Positions 46,526-56,631 of a DNA stretch of 64,000 bases are shown here, one piece after another. The translations under genes and the position numbers were made by a program. Numbering within the stretch: the stretch's first letter is position 1; each line of letters opens with the position of its first letter. The notes below the pieces were generated by a model. It worked only from the letters and a program-made list of their open reading frames with translations, made no database searches and was not told the DNA's origin. The stretch spans positions 4,774,001-4,838,000 of the forward strand of contig NC_063069.1 in NCBI RefSeq assembly GCF_022605165.1. Reading direction: 5' to 3'. The stretch is from Purpureocillium takamizusanense (taxonomy: Eukaryota; Ascomycota; Sordariomycetes; Hypocreales; Ophiocordycipitaceae).

Positions 46526-48919
46526 ATGAAGAGGGGCACAATCATACAGCGGCGGACCGGCAAGGTCTGGGACGAGCTGCCCGACGACTGGGACCCGACG
46601 ACTGGCGTCCCTCCTCACGGCAGGCTACAACATAAAGATGCGAATCCGAACCCGATCCCGACGCCGCAGTACCTCAGCGGCGTGCAGGTGCTGATCGTCC
46701 TCACGTCCATCACGCTAGCCGCGTTCCTGCTGCTCCTTGACTCGACCATCATCTCGACCGCGGTCCCGAGCATCACGTCCGAATTCCATTCCCTAAAGGA
46801 TGTTGGGTGGTATGGCGCGGCCTACCAGCTCTCGAGGTGCGTTGCTGCTGCTCCTCCCATCTGAATACCTCGGACACCTCCAGTCGATTTTTTCTTTTGT
46901 CGTATATGCCCTTGGGTTTCCCGAATCGATGGACGATGATGAGTGCTGACTCGGCATCACACCACTCGGACAGTGCCGCTCTGCAGCCGCTCGTGGGCAA
47001 GCTCTTCACGCTCTTCGACATCAAGGCCGTCTATCTCGTCTTCTTCTTCATCTTCGAGGTCGGATCCGTGGTGTGCGCCGTCGCCGGCGGCTCGTTGGTC
47101 CTCATCCTGGGGAGAGTCATTGCCGGTCTCGGAGTCGCGGGCATGTACACTGGCGGCATGATCATTGTCGGGTCGTGTATCAGGCCCGAATCGAGAGCAC
47201 GTGAGGTTTTCCTTCTTCGGGTTAGCAGACGAGGGAGAAAGAATTTCACGCTGACTGGTTGTGCAGTTTGCACTGGCATCATGATGGGATGTAAGTCGAC
47301 CGTCCTCAGCTGCTGCGCACCTATATAAGCACCACCTCGCCTCTCGAAAGCCCGTATGCCGGAAAGGATTCCTGGATTCGCACTACGCAGCTCATGGTAC
47401 ATGTTCAACAGCTAATTGTGTTACCCGCGTAGGCGGACAGCTCGGCCTCGTCACCGGGCCGCTCATCGGCGGCGTCTTCACCGAGAGGCTCTCCTGGCGG
47501 TGGTGTAAGTCGAGTCCCGCCCGCCCCAGCACAACATACATGAACCCGATTTAGAAGATAGTAGACCATAAACAACTAACTCGATGGCAACTTTGTGTGA
47601 GCACAACAGGCTTCTACATCAACCTCCCGCTCGGGGCCCTCATCTTCGGCGGCACCGCCTTCGTCCGGCTCCCCAACCCGTCCCCCCTGCAGCCCCTGCG
47701 CTCCGTCCTCCCGACGCTGCACCGCAGCCTCGACCTCGTGGGCTTCCTGCTCGTCGCGCCCGCCGTGTCCATCCTGCTCGTCGCGCTGGAATGGGGCGGC
47801 GCCGGCGACTACGCGTGGAGCTCGCCCACGCTCATCGGCCTCTTCTGGACCTCGGGCGTCCTGGCCGCCGCCTTTGCCGGCTGGATCTGCTACCGCGGCG
47901 ACCAGAGGGCCCTCATCCCGCCGGGGCTGTTCCGGAGCCGCGTCGTCGTCGCCAGCTGCGGCGTCACCCTGGCCGTCATGGGCGCCAGCTTCGTCTCCAC
48001 GTACTGGCTGCCCATCTACTTTCAGACCGTCAGGGGGGATACCCCGATCTGGAGCGGCGTGCACCTGCTGCCCAACGTGATTCCGTCCTTGGTGGTGAGC
48101 ATCGTCGTGGGCGCCCTGGGTAAGCAAGGAAGACAGACTGCCTGTCGTTTTCTTTTTCTTTTTCTTTTTCTTTTCGCACAATATGCTCCTCTACTATTCA
48201 GTCATCATACGCGTGCGCACGAGGGGGGGAATTTATCAGTCCGCTGACAACACGTATATATAGTCGGCAAGATCGGCTACTACCTCCCTTTCGCCGTGGC
48301 CGGCGGCACCGTCGTCGCCCTCTCCGGGGCCCTCCTCGCGACGCTCACGCCGTCCTCGCCCCCAGCCGCATGGGCGGGCTACCAGGTGGCCCTGGGCGTC
48401 GGGCGCGGGCTCGCCGTGCAGGCGGGCTACCTGGCCATGTCGCACGCCGTGCCGGCCGAGACGCTGCCGCTGGCCGTCTCGCTCATGATCTTCCTGCAGT
48501 ACCTCGTCGGGTCCGTGCTGCTGACCCTCGCCCAAGTCGTCTTCACCAGCCAGTTCCGCGCCGAGCTCCCCCGCCGCGCCCCGGGCATCGACGTCGAGGC
48601 CATCCTCTCGGCCGGCGCGTCGGGCGTGGGCAAGGCCGCCATCCCTCTCGACAAGCTCGTCGCCGTCATCGGCGCCTACTCCGCGAGCGTGACCAAGGTG
48701 TTTTACCTGACTTCGTTCATGGGCGTCGTGCTGTTCGTCGCGGCCCTCTTCTCGGGGTGGGTTGACACCAGGAAGAAGACGCCGCCGCCGCCGCTGCTTC
48801 TCTTGGAAGAGGATACGTGTGAGGAGGAGGGAGACGACGACGTGGAGCTCGAGGACTTGGAGGATCTGACTTGGAGCGAAAAGCTCGACGAAGTATTTCC
48901 ACGTCCCAGTTATATATGA
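46526..48919 (+). CDS. MFS drug/toxin exporter, DHA2-type (14 TM)
   Basis: Six exons, 46526-46836, 46974-47200, 47267-47290, 47433-47504, 47610-48119 and 48264-48919, giving 599 aa with every phase closing. Exon 3 is a 24-bp microexon (CTGIMMG) and exon 4 is 72 bp. Family signatures: [16 protein letters not shown] in TM1 (motif D1-like LDxTIVNVALP), [10 protein letters not shown], the antiporter motif C region [21 protein letters not shown] (G-x3-GP-x2-GG), and FYINLPLGA. Hydrophobic segments repeat to about residue 545, followed by an acidic cytosolic tail. Related fungal carriers export toxins, drugs or secondary metabolites by proton antiport at the plasma membrane. No biosynthetic genes lie nearby, so the substrate is open. 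The start at 46526 opens a hydrophilic N-terminus ([12 protein letters not shown]). Confidence 0.9.
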
Positions 48920-50211
48920 CGCGTTGGTATCTAAGCAATACGCAGGCGTATTGCCTTTAGCATTCATGGGCGTAATTGGCGATATTGTGACTCTGTGGCA
49001 ATTGCGCCCGTAGCTCGTCGAGCCGGCCAATCGCGCGACCTTTGGTGAGCCAGGTGAGCCACGCAGGTGCGGTCGTGCGATTTGGGTGAGCCAGGCATCT
49101 TTGCAGCGGAAGAGGAGTGGCGGCTGGCTTATCAGCACTTGGGATGATCGCGTTCTCATTAGTTCCCGCGTCACGCGCACTGTCGCAGGTCCCTCGACTG
49201 GCTATATCGAGTCAACCATGACGTAGCTAACCTCAAACTAGACATGGCAACACCATCAGCTTGCTGAACCCACGTGAACAGTGCGAAGAGTTTGGTGCAA
49301 ATTTTGTTGTTTAGAAGGCGCTATGGCTCGCGGAGTGTCCTCGCTCGCCTCATGGCGCTAAGCGGCTGGCCAGGATCGTGCCGTGTCGTCGTGCGGAGGT
49401 ACTCGCTACAAAGTAGGGATCTCGTAATCTGTTTCGCGCTGAGTGCCTGAGAGTTCCCAGCCAGCGAATCGAAGCCTGACCGAGCTTTGCAATTGGTCGT
49501 GACTGGCCATCGAGGCGCCGTCACTGCGACCCATTTTGCCCGAAATGCGGGAGACGTGACACTTCTCACCGCCGCGGGATGCAGCGCTGCAATGGGATGC
49601 AAAAGTGCTTCTTGACTCGAAGGTTCCGTCTTCGAGTCTATCGAACTTTGGATAAAGAACGGGTGGCATGGGATCAGCTCTCGCCACGGCCCCCTCCCCC
49701 CGGTCCTGCGGACCCCTCCTCTTATTCGTTCACCTCCTCCTCCTCTTCGCCCCCCTGCTCCTCTTCCGCGTTCCCCTCCTCCTCTTCTTCGTCTCTCTCC
49801 TCCTCCTCTTCGTCTACCTGCTCCTCTTCTTCGTCTACCTGCTCCTCTTCTTCGTCTTCCTCCTTCTGTGCCTCTTCCCCACCCCTTCAACTCTCTCCTC
49901 CAGCGCTTTGTAACCCCCGTCCGGCCCCCAATTACCTCCTCCAGTCCGCCCCCAACTGTAGGTTTGGTCATGTTAGGACGCGTGGTGGGGTTGGAGTTCA
50001 GCGACGCGTCGCTTGCGAGCAGCGCGTGTCCCCAAATTCTATAAATTGCCGGGTTTGTCTGCCCGCGCCCTTGGGATTCTCTACTATCCAACTCAGTTCT
50101 GATCACATTTCCAACCTACAGCTGCTCAGAGGTGTTGGATTCTTAGACATCGCACTTCCCACCTCTCACGCAGTAGGGCACTGAACATTTTACCGATCGA
50201 TTCTCCAGAAC
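48920..50211. other. intergenic with polypyrimidine minisatellite
   Basis: 3' flank of the MFS gene and promoter of the zinc-finger gene. Its main feature is the C/T-only stretch listed separately. The minus-strand open frame across it (Arg/Gly repeats) is a shadow of the repeat. Confidence 0.5.
49686..49885 (+). repeat. polypyrimidine minisatellite (CTCCTCTTCTTCGTCTACCTG-type units)
   Basis: About 200 bp that is nearly all C and T on the plus strand, made of CTC/CTT triplets. It includes at least two near-exact copies of a ~27-bp unit around 49806-49860. It sits about 330 bp upstream of the zinc-finger gene start. Confidence 0.85.
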
Positions 50212-51646
50212 ATGGACACCCTTAACCCAAGTCGATGGAAACAAGCAATGAATGACGATACTCTCCCGCAGCCGCACACCGGTCCAAGCTTAGCCGATGA
50301 CCCAGAGTTTTCATCTCTTTACGATACGCCGTATCATGTGCACAAATCATCTTTCGACGGACTGACGTCGGCGGACCAAGGTTATGTCCTCCAGCCTATC
50401 GATCGATTGGATATAGGGAGCGACTCCCTTGAGCTCAGCAATCCTTCTCAAGAGACGATGAACCCACATCCGTCTCCATGGTGAGTTCCTTGTGTGGTAT
50501 ACCCTTTCCTGCTTGTCCGCCTGGCCGGACTCTTGGGGAAGGCGGTGCCATATTACAAGAGAACTACATTTAGTCGCTACCTTCCCATCCACACATCAGG
50601 TAAGCAAATAGGAGATGGCCGAGTATAGTCAAATGCTATAAGCCTCGAGCCGATTGCCCCAGACGTCTTATCGTCTACGAAAAGCACCGTCGAATCGTGT
50701 CCAGTCGTGGTCGACTGAATGTACTCGGGAATGTACAAATGAGCTGGGGAATGGTGGCGCATGGTGTCATGCACCAAGAGCAAAAAACAAATGCAAAGCA
50801 AGGGGCAATCAGGTAGGTCTATGGGCCGGTCTATACGTCGGCATAGGCTGGCCACATACAGCTCTCGTCTCTAGAAAAAAGACGATTTATCTCCTCCATG
50901 CTCGCGGCTTGCCTCACGGCTTGCCGTTCTAAGGTCGACACGATCCCCCACAAGTCTTTAGGCTGAGAGGTAAGTTTCTCACCGTAACAAGTGTTAATCA
51001 GGCGACAGGTGGGCCAGTTCCGGTTATGACCCCTTGAGTGATTCCCCAACCGAAGCTGGTCCGGCCTCTATGCATCCAGGTCTCGGCAGGCCCATTGAAC
51101 AGGATCAGGGAACTATCAATCCTGTTGAACTTACCCTAAGTAGGGAGGGCACCAGCGGTTCTTTTCACCTAGAGGCCGTGCTAGGAGAGCCCCTCGTTTA
51201 TGGCTTTCCTCCAGATGCGCCAGACTGGGAACGCCACGGTATCAAACCCCGTATGGGCAATTGCGCTATCGGGTCCGCTCGGTAAGTCCAGTCCTCCGTC
51301 CGGCGCAATGCGACATCAACAATTCCACCAATATATTGACAGTAACAGTGAGCCTGGAATGGTGCAGTCGAAGGGTTCGACTTGCAATACGCATGGCAGG
51401 AATTGCTCTCGCCACCCTTGCGACGCTTGCGGAGTTTGTTTGTCAAGGAAGTGGAATCTCGGCCGTCATCAGAAACAATCCTGTGCTGGTCTGTCACGAC
51501 CGAACGGCTCTACATGCACGCATCTAGGACCATGCGTTCGTTGCAATGCATGTGGAACTTGCTTGTCAACCAAGTCTAATTGCGAACGTCATCAGGAAAT
51601 GCACTGTCCTACCGGTGTCAAGGAAAACCAACTGGGTGGCCGCTGA
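50212..51646 (+). CDS. small protein with two C2HC zinc fingers
   Basis: Proposed exons 50212-50480, 51009-51281 and 51343-51646, in phase, give 281 aa. Exon 1 encodes an acidic Ser/Pro-rich N-terminus. Exon 3 holds two similar fingers: C207-x2-C210-x12-H223-x4-C228 (CDACGVCLSRKWNLGRHQKQSC) and C248-x2-C251-x12-H264-x4-C269 (CNACGTCLSTKSNCERHQEMHC). Each is preceded by a GSTC...C segment, so the pair looks duplicated. A transcription factor or nucleic-acid-binding role is inferred. The first intron is 528 bp, long for this window, and could contain further small exons: a 26-bp piece ending ACACATCAG|GTAAGC near 50600 and an open block ending GGCAATCAG|GTAGGT near 50814 would also stay in frame. 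The middle of this model is therefore uncertain; the zinc-finger exon is solid. Confidence 0.6.
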
Positions 51647-52666
51647 GCATATCAGCCGGGGGGCGGTTTCGCTTGGAGCTGTATAGGCTTCCAAAAGTCA
51701 ATTGACGTGCATTTCTGCTGACCTTCCGAGTCCATCATGTTCGAAATGTATTCCATATATCTTGCTCAGTCAGCTCGCGCGATCCCACCGGAGCCAAATT
51801 CGCAAGTTCCACTGAGTCAACTAGGACTCGATCGTGACGGCCGTAGGAAGCCGTCAACGGCTTACAGGGATTTTATGCGAGCCTGTTCATCTAGCGGGTT
51901 TCTCATTTTCATTGTTTTTCTTTTCCTATCATCATTTCTACTTCTATGTATTTATTGGCTTATTCTGGCAGAGAGGAGCCTGAAAATGCAACCAAATGTT
52001 TCTCTCGACATCGCCACCTCGTTCCTTATCCCAACTACTGTCCTTCATATGTAATCGCGTCTGCTGCGTCACCACCCCAGCAGCACATTGAGGTCAGTCC
52101 GTCCAATGCTCTGCCCGCCCGCGCAATGCAACCCGATACGTCCGGTCCTCTGCGGCAGCACGCAGCCCCCATTGGCGAATGAAAGACGCCCCGAAACATC
52201 GATCGATTCAATCGTGTGCTCTCGACATACATACATACATATATCCCGGGCGCGATCACACCACCCCGCCCCCTCCTCTCCTGTCAGCTGCAAGCCACTC
52301 CGAGCAGAATCAACACCACACACACCCACCACCATGACGCACTCTTGTTGGCTCACCCGCCCGTTCACCTTCCCGCGGTGGCAAAACACAGCATGCTAGC
52401 AAGGGAGTGAGTTAGCTCTGCTGGCAGGCATGCACCTGCACCTGCACCTCAAATCCCATCCCGATCGCCCTTCGTGCAAGTAGTAACTTAGTAGTAGAAG
52501 GAGCAACGGCGGCCACGAGCGCAACCGCAATCGTAACCTCTTCCCTGCATCGCACCGCTCTGCACACAAACCCCAGTACTATTCAATAACACCCGTCATC
52601 AATCATCCCAACATCTCAAAACCCGTCCTCATTTCCCAGGTTCATCATCAACTCCACCTCGAAATC
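51647..52666. other. intergenic, no supported gene
   Basis: T-rich 3' flank of the zinc-finger gene, then the promoter of the 92-aa gene. A 105-aa plus frame at 51737-52054 with one hydrophobic stretch is attributed to T-rich sequence. Confidence 0.45.
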
Positions 52667-53240
52667 ATGTCCTCCTCCTCGTCGCCCACGAGCATGCCCA
52701 TCCACCACCACCACCACTACCGCTCCCAAGGTCAGTCAATCAGACAACACAATCCACACCCATGCCATCCAATCCATCCTTTCCCCCCGTCTATCGGACA
52801 TCGCTCCAACATCATTGAAACAATACATGTATCCCTTATCCTCCCCCCCAACGCACCGCCACAAATCACATCATCCTTTCCCCTTTCCCCCTTCCCCCTT
52901 CCCTACTCCTTCACGTTGGTGCATCTAACACGCACCTACACACACACGCATCGCATCGCATCGCATCGCATTCGCATCAGGCCAAGTACGCACGCACGCA
53001 CGCTGACCAGCTCGTCATGCCACAGAGGAGGAGCAAGAGGAGGAGAAAGCAAAAGCCGCGCCCCCCGCCGCCCCCGCCGCACACCCAGACGCCAACGCTG
53101 CTCGCGCCATGGATCACACCAATTCCTGGAAGCCCAGTCTCGACCGCCGCCAAAGCTGGAGCAAGGAGGACCAGAAGCACGCCCTGCAAATGTCCTCGCT
53201 CGACGGCGTCAAGGCCGGGCCAGGGTTTACCGAGAAGTAG
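52667..53240 (+). CDS. small conserved-looking protein, 92 aa, RRQSWS-KEDQKH motif
   Basis: Two exons, 52667-52730 and 53026-53240, join in phase to 92 aa. The 295-bp intron has a GTCAGT donor, a GCTGAC branch site and a CCACAG acceptor, and contains a (CGCAT)n repeat. The protein has a Ser/His-rich N-terminus, a Glu/Ala/Pro-rich middle, and a C-terminus reading MDHTNSWKPSLDRRQSWSKEDQKH, then GPGFTEK. I recall small uncharacterised ascomycete proteins ending in this RRQSWSxEDQKH...GPGF(T/S)E pattern. RRQSWS is a plausible site for a basophilic (PKA-type) kinase. Function unknown. No single open frame shows it whole. Confidence 0.7.
52947..52971 (+). repeat. (CGCAT)n pentanucleotide repeat
   Basis: About five tandem copies inside the intron of the 92-aa gene. 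Confidence 0.9.
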
Positions 53241-53547
53241 GAGAGGCTGCTGCGGGAGGACCACGGTGTGTGTGTGTTTCACAGAATGGCCGGACAAGGC
53301 ATCAACGGTACGGTACGGCACACATCAAATCACGGCAATGAGCAATCTTCGCCACTTGGGACCGCATGGCAAGGCACCATGCATAATTGTATTCGTTGGC
53401 TTCCATTGCAGCAACAAAGTTGATCAATTCCTCGCTTGTATCCCAGAGCCATGCGCCGTGATACCTAGACTACAAAAGAGAATGGTGAGTGAGGACTTTC
53501 CGCCCAGCCTCCCCCCACCCCAGCATGGGTATTCCAAAATCACTCCT
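53241..53547. other. convergent 3' spacer
   Basis: Space of 307 bp between the stops of the 92-aa gene (+) and the repeat-containing mitochondrial gene (-). Nothing seen. Confidence 0.5.
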
Positions 53548-56500
53548 TCACAGACCATTGGGGCCTCTTCCCGTTGAGACATACTCACCCACAACACCCA
53601 CGGCGTATGCAATGCCTGCCACCCAAACGGTGCCCACCACCACCTTCCGAGCGAGGCTCCTCTTCTTCTTGCCCCGATACTTGCCCCTACCAGTAAAGCT
53701 TTCCTCGGTAGACGGTGGCGATGGCTTGGCCCCCTCCCCGGCAACTCCGTCATAATTGACAAAACCCGTGGGGCTGGCAAAGTTGCCCGTCACAGGCTTG
53801 CCCATCATGTCGATGGGATTGACGGGAGCTCCCGTGGCCTGCGCCAACGTCGACTCGGGCGAGCCGGGTCGCACCTTTCGAAACACGAGCACGTCGCCGC
53901 TCCCAGACACAATCTCGTACCCCTGCGACTGAAGTGGTGCGAAGTGCGGCAGGAATTTGGAGGGGTTGGACAGGCGCAACAGGGCCGCCGCAGGAGATTC
54001 TGACGAGGTCGTTTCATGAACCCCAGATGCCGTCTCGGCAATGGTGATGCTCTGCGTTGCAGGGTCATATGCGAGAATCTTGTACAAGGCTGGCTGTTCC
54101 GCCTCGGCCTGGGTCGCCGACGCAGTCGCATGCTCCCTAGGCGCCTTGGCCTTGTGGTGCTTGACAAAAGTCGGCCACGTCGACTCTCCATTGCACTCTT
54201 CTGCGTAGCTCGTCTGCAGGCCCTGAGGCGCCTTGGAGTAGTGATCTTCATGGTCTGTCGCCCCGCGAGGTCTGGCAAACCGGGCTCTTCGCTGCGTGGC
54301 GCCCCGGTTCATAGCGGGTTCCAACTTGGTAGACTCTTGAGGGAAGCTCTCGTCCATTGAGCTCACCTGCGTCTCCTCACTCTCGCCGCTTTGAGACACC
54401 ATGCTTGGCGGTGCTCCGTGGTCGTCATCGTTGCGGTTGTTTGGGTACAAAGTCGACTTCGAAGGAGAGTTGGACGTACTCCACGATGTCACAAAGTCCT
54501 CGGGAAAGTCGCGCACATAGTTGCCAGTCAAGGCCGGCTCAGTCTTTCTCTTGAGGCGACCGACTGTGTCTTGCGCAACCTTGGACTCGGCGTCCCAGTT
54601 GAGCTCGAGATCCGACTTGGCCCTTTCCAACTTGGCCTTCTGGCTGCTGTCGCGAACCTTGCGGAGAACCTCAGCTCGAATCTGGTCGGCTGTCCTCGAG
54701 CTCAGCGCATCGTCCTCCGTCGCATCTACGCCACTAGAAGACGTCACAGACGCAGAGGGCCCTGATCCTTTAGAGTCAAAGGCCCTCAAGCCATTTGCAA
54801 CGACGTCTGGGGCTACCACCGGCTTCCCGTCGGGCTCGTTGTGCATCACGGGCTTGTATTGAGTCAAGTCGGCGTAAAACTTGGTTGCCTCTTCTGGATG
54901 GATCGGGTAGGCTCGGCTAGGAGAGTCGAACTTGCGTGGCCTGTACTTGTCGAGATCCTCGTAATGCTTCGTTAGCTCTTCCGGATGGACGTGTGTCTTT
55001 TTGCTCGGCTCTTCGTATCCCGCCGTCGGGTACTTTGAAAGGTCTTTGTACTGCTTGGAAGCCAGCTCCGGGTGGATACGCTCCGTTTCCGGACCGGCAT
55101 TGGGGAAGGCTTGGTACTTGGACAGGTCCTCATACTGCTTGGAAGCCTCCTCGGGGTGGATGCGGGGGGTGGCTGGACCGCTGTTGTCGTACTGGGAGTA
55201 CTTGTGCAGATCTTCGTAGTTCTTGGAGAGCTCCTCGGGCGTCAGCTTTCTCAGCCCATCCGGCTCGTTCCAGCGCATCGGGCCATATTTGTGTAGGTCG
55301 TCGTATTGCTTGGTAGGGTCCTCCAAAGGCACCTCCACCTTGGGAGCAAGGGGCTCTGCTTTCGGGGTGGTATCCTGCTGACTAGCCTCGTGAGCTTGCA
55401 AGACCGAGTCTTTGGCAACAAAGCCTTGCTTGTAGTCGGCAAGGTCGGCGTATTTCTTCGATTCCTCTTCCGGAGTCAGCTTTCGCAGGCCGTCGGGCTC
55501 GTTCCACGCAACAGGGCCGTAGCTTTCGAGATCCTTGTAGTTCTTGGAGAGCTCCTCGGGGGTGGGCTCGCGAAGGCCATCCGGCTCGTTCCAGCGCACT
55601 GCGCCGTACTTGTGAAGGTCATCGTAATGCTTCGAGCGCTCCTCCGGGGTTTCCTGAGGCAGACCATCCGGCTCATTCCAGGTGACGGGCTTGTACTTGT
55701 CGAGATCGTTGTATTCTTTGGACTTTTCCTCGGGGCTCAATGGCTGCTTTGCATTTGGGTCGTCAATCTTGACATTCGAGTACTTGTCCAAGTCTTTGTA
55801 GTTCTTTGAGTCTTCCTCGCGGGTGGTTTTGCGCAGGCCATCTGGCTCATTCCAGCTGACCGGCTTGTACTTGCCGAGATCCTTGTACTGCTTAGACAGT
55901 TCCTCTGGGGTCAGCTGCTGCGGTGCGTTGGGGTCATCGAGAGGAGCCGACGAGTAGAACGACAAGTCCTCATACGTCTGAGACGGCTCCTGTGCAGCGG
56001 CCCTCTTGCGGTTTGTGACAGGGTCAATGCTGCTGTCGTGGTCCCCCGCAGTGGTGGTAGCGCGCAGGACGGATTCTGGCGTGACGTCGACCGGGGGCCG
56101 CTGCGAGTGGAGAAGAGTGCGGAGGTTCTGCAGGGGCATCCACGGATCGCCATGCCTGGCCCGTGCTTTGTTGGAGCCAAACAGGTGATCGATGGCCTCG
56201 CGCTCAACATCCTCGATGTTCCTTCCGGGGCGCAGCCCAGACACATCGTCGGACCACGACTTGACTGCGTTGGCGTCGACATACCTGCCGCCGGGAGTGG
56301 ACCAACGGGCGAGGCGGCGGGTCAGGATGCTCTTCATGGCGGCTTCGGCGTCATCGGGGCGGGGGCTGTTCGCCCACGACAGGTTACGGTTCAGAGACTC
56401 CATGTACTTGTACCGCATGCCCTGGTGGCGGCGTCGAGCATCGCGTTGCGCATCGCTGTCGGCGCGCAGTGACCAGGGCCCGAAGCAAAAGGCGCGCCGC

Positions 56501-56631
56501 TGCTGCTGGCCTCGCCTGGACGCCACGAAGCAGGTGCCGGCGGCGGCGGCGATGGGAACCCGGCGCGACGATTGCTGAGCGATGACGGCAATGCCCACGC
56601 GGGGTGACGGCACGGACGCGCTTGGGAGCAT
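53548..56631 (-). CDS. putative mitochondrial membrane protein with 13 tandem WNEPDGL-type repeats
   Basis: Single exon, 1027 aa. The N-terminus (MLPSASVPSPRVGIAVIAQQSSRRVPIAAA) is rich in Arg, Ser and Ala without acidic residues, fitting a mitochondrial presequence. Residues from about 217 to 620 are about 13 tandem units of ~29 residues with consensus Y-x-D-L-x-K-Y-x-P-V-x-W-N-E-P-D-G-L-x-x-x-T-P-E-E-x-S-K; some copies keep only the YxDLxKY...PEExSK frame. After an acidic disordered region, a conserved C-terminal part reads ILAYDPATQSITIAE, FASPTGFVNYDGV and RKKRSLARKVVVGT, then one hydrophobic segment (VVVGTVWVAGIAYAVGVVGEYV) and GRGPNGL at the end. I recall uncharacterised fungal proteins with this C-terminus. 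I infer a mitochondrial inner-membrane anchor. A GTGAGT near the end could be a donor, but the read-through end looks conserved. Confidence 0.78.
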   Translation of the reverse strand: MLPSASVPSPRVGIAVIAQQSSRRVPIAAAAGTCFVASRRGQQQRRAFCFGPWSLRADSDAQRDARRRHQGMRYKYMESLNRNLSWANSPRPDDAEAAMKSILTRRLARWSTPGGRYVDANAVKSWSDDVSGLRPGRNIEDVEREAIDHLFGSNKARARHGDPWMPLQNLRTLLHSQRPPVDVTPESVLRATTTAGDHDSSIDPVTNRKRAAAQEPSQTYEDLSFYSSAPLDDPNAPQQLTPEELSKQYKDLGKYKPVSWNEPDGLRKTTREEDSKNYKDLDKYSNVKIDDPNAKQPLSPEEKSKEYNDLDKYKPVTWNEPDGLPQETPEERSKHYDDLHKYGAVRWNEPDGLREPTPEELSKNYKDLESYGPVAWNEPDGLRKLTPEEESKKYADLADYKQGFVAKDSVLQAHEASQQDTTPKAEPLAPKVEVPLEDPTKQYDDLHKYGPMRWNEPDGLRKLTPEELSKNYEDLHKYSQYDNSGPATPRIHPEEASKQYEDLSKYQAFPNAGPETERIHPELASKQYKDLSKYPTAGYEEPSKKTHVHPEELTKHYEDLDKYRPRKFDSPSRAYPIHPEEATKFYADLTQYKPVMHNEPDGKPVVAPDVVANGLRAFDSKGSGPSASVTSSSGVDATEDDALSSRTADQIRAEVLRKVRDSSQKAKLERAKSDLELNWDAESKVAQDTVGRLKRKTEPALTGNYVRDFPEDFVTSWSTSNSPSKSTLYPNNRNDDDHGAPPSMVSQSGESEETQVSSMDESFPQESTKLEPAMNRGATQRRARFARPRGATDHEDHYSKAPQGLQTSYAEECNGESTWPTFVKHHKAKAPREHATASATQAEAEQPALYKILAYDPATQSITIAETASGVHETTSSESPAAALLRLSNPSKFLPHFAPLQSQGYEIVSGSGDVLVFRKVRPGSPESTLAQATGAPVNPIDMMGKPVTGNFASPTGFVNYDGVAGEGAKPSPPSTEESFTGRGKYRGKKKRSLARKVVVGTVWVAGIAYAVGVVGEYVSTGRGPNGL
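54810..56020 (-). repeat. coding tandem repeat array, ~87-bp units
   Basis: DNA encoding the 13 ~29-residue repeats. The phrase CCATCCGGCTCGTTCCA (plus strand) recurs with small changes at each unit that keeps the WNEPDG core. Confidence 0.85.

Noticed and set aside
50481..51008. Extra small exons inside the first intron of the zinc-finger gene
   Set aside because: They keep an open frame and have plausible donors, but one implied intron would be about 43 bp and another under 40 bp, too short for confidence.
51737..52054. 105-aa plus-strand frame with one hydrophobic stretch
   Set aside because: The hydrophobic stretch comes from a T-rich 3' flank, and no upstream signal or conservation is evident. 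Kept only as a remote possibility.
53548..53590. Possible terminal intron (GTGAGTATG donor) at the end of the mitochondrial repeat protein
   Set aside because: Splicing to the TTTTGTAG acceptor near 53468 would end the protein after VGVVV. The unspliced end (EYVSTGRGPNGL) resembles what I recall of related proteins, so the uninterrupted frame is preferred.
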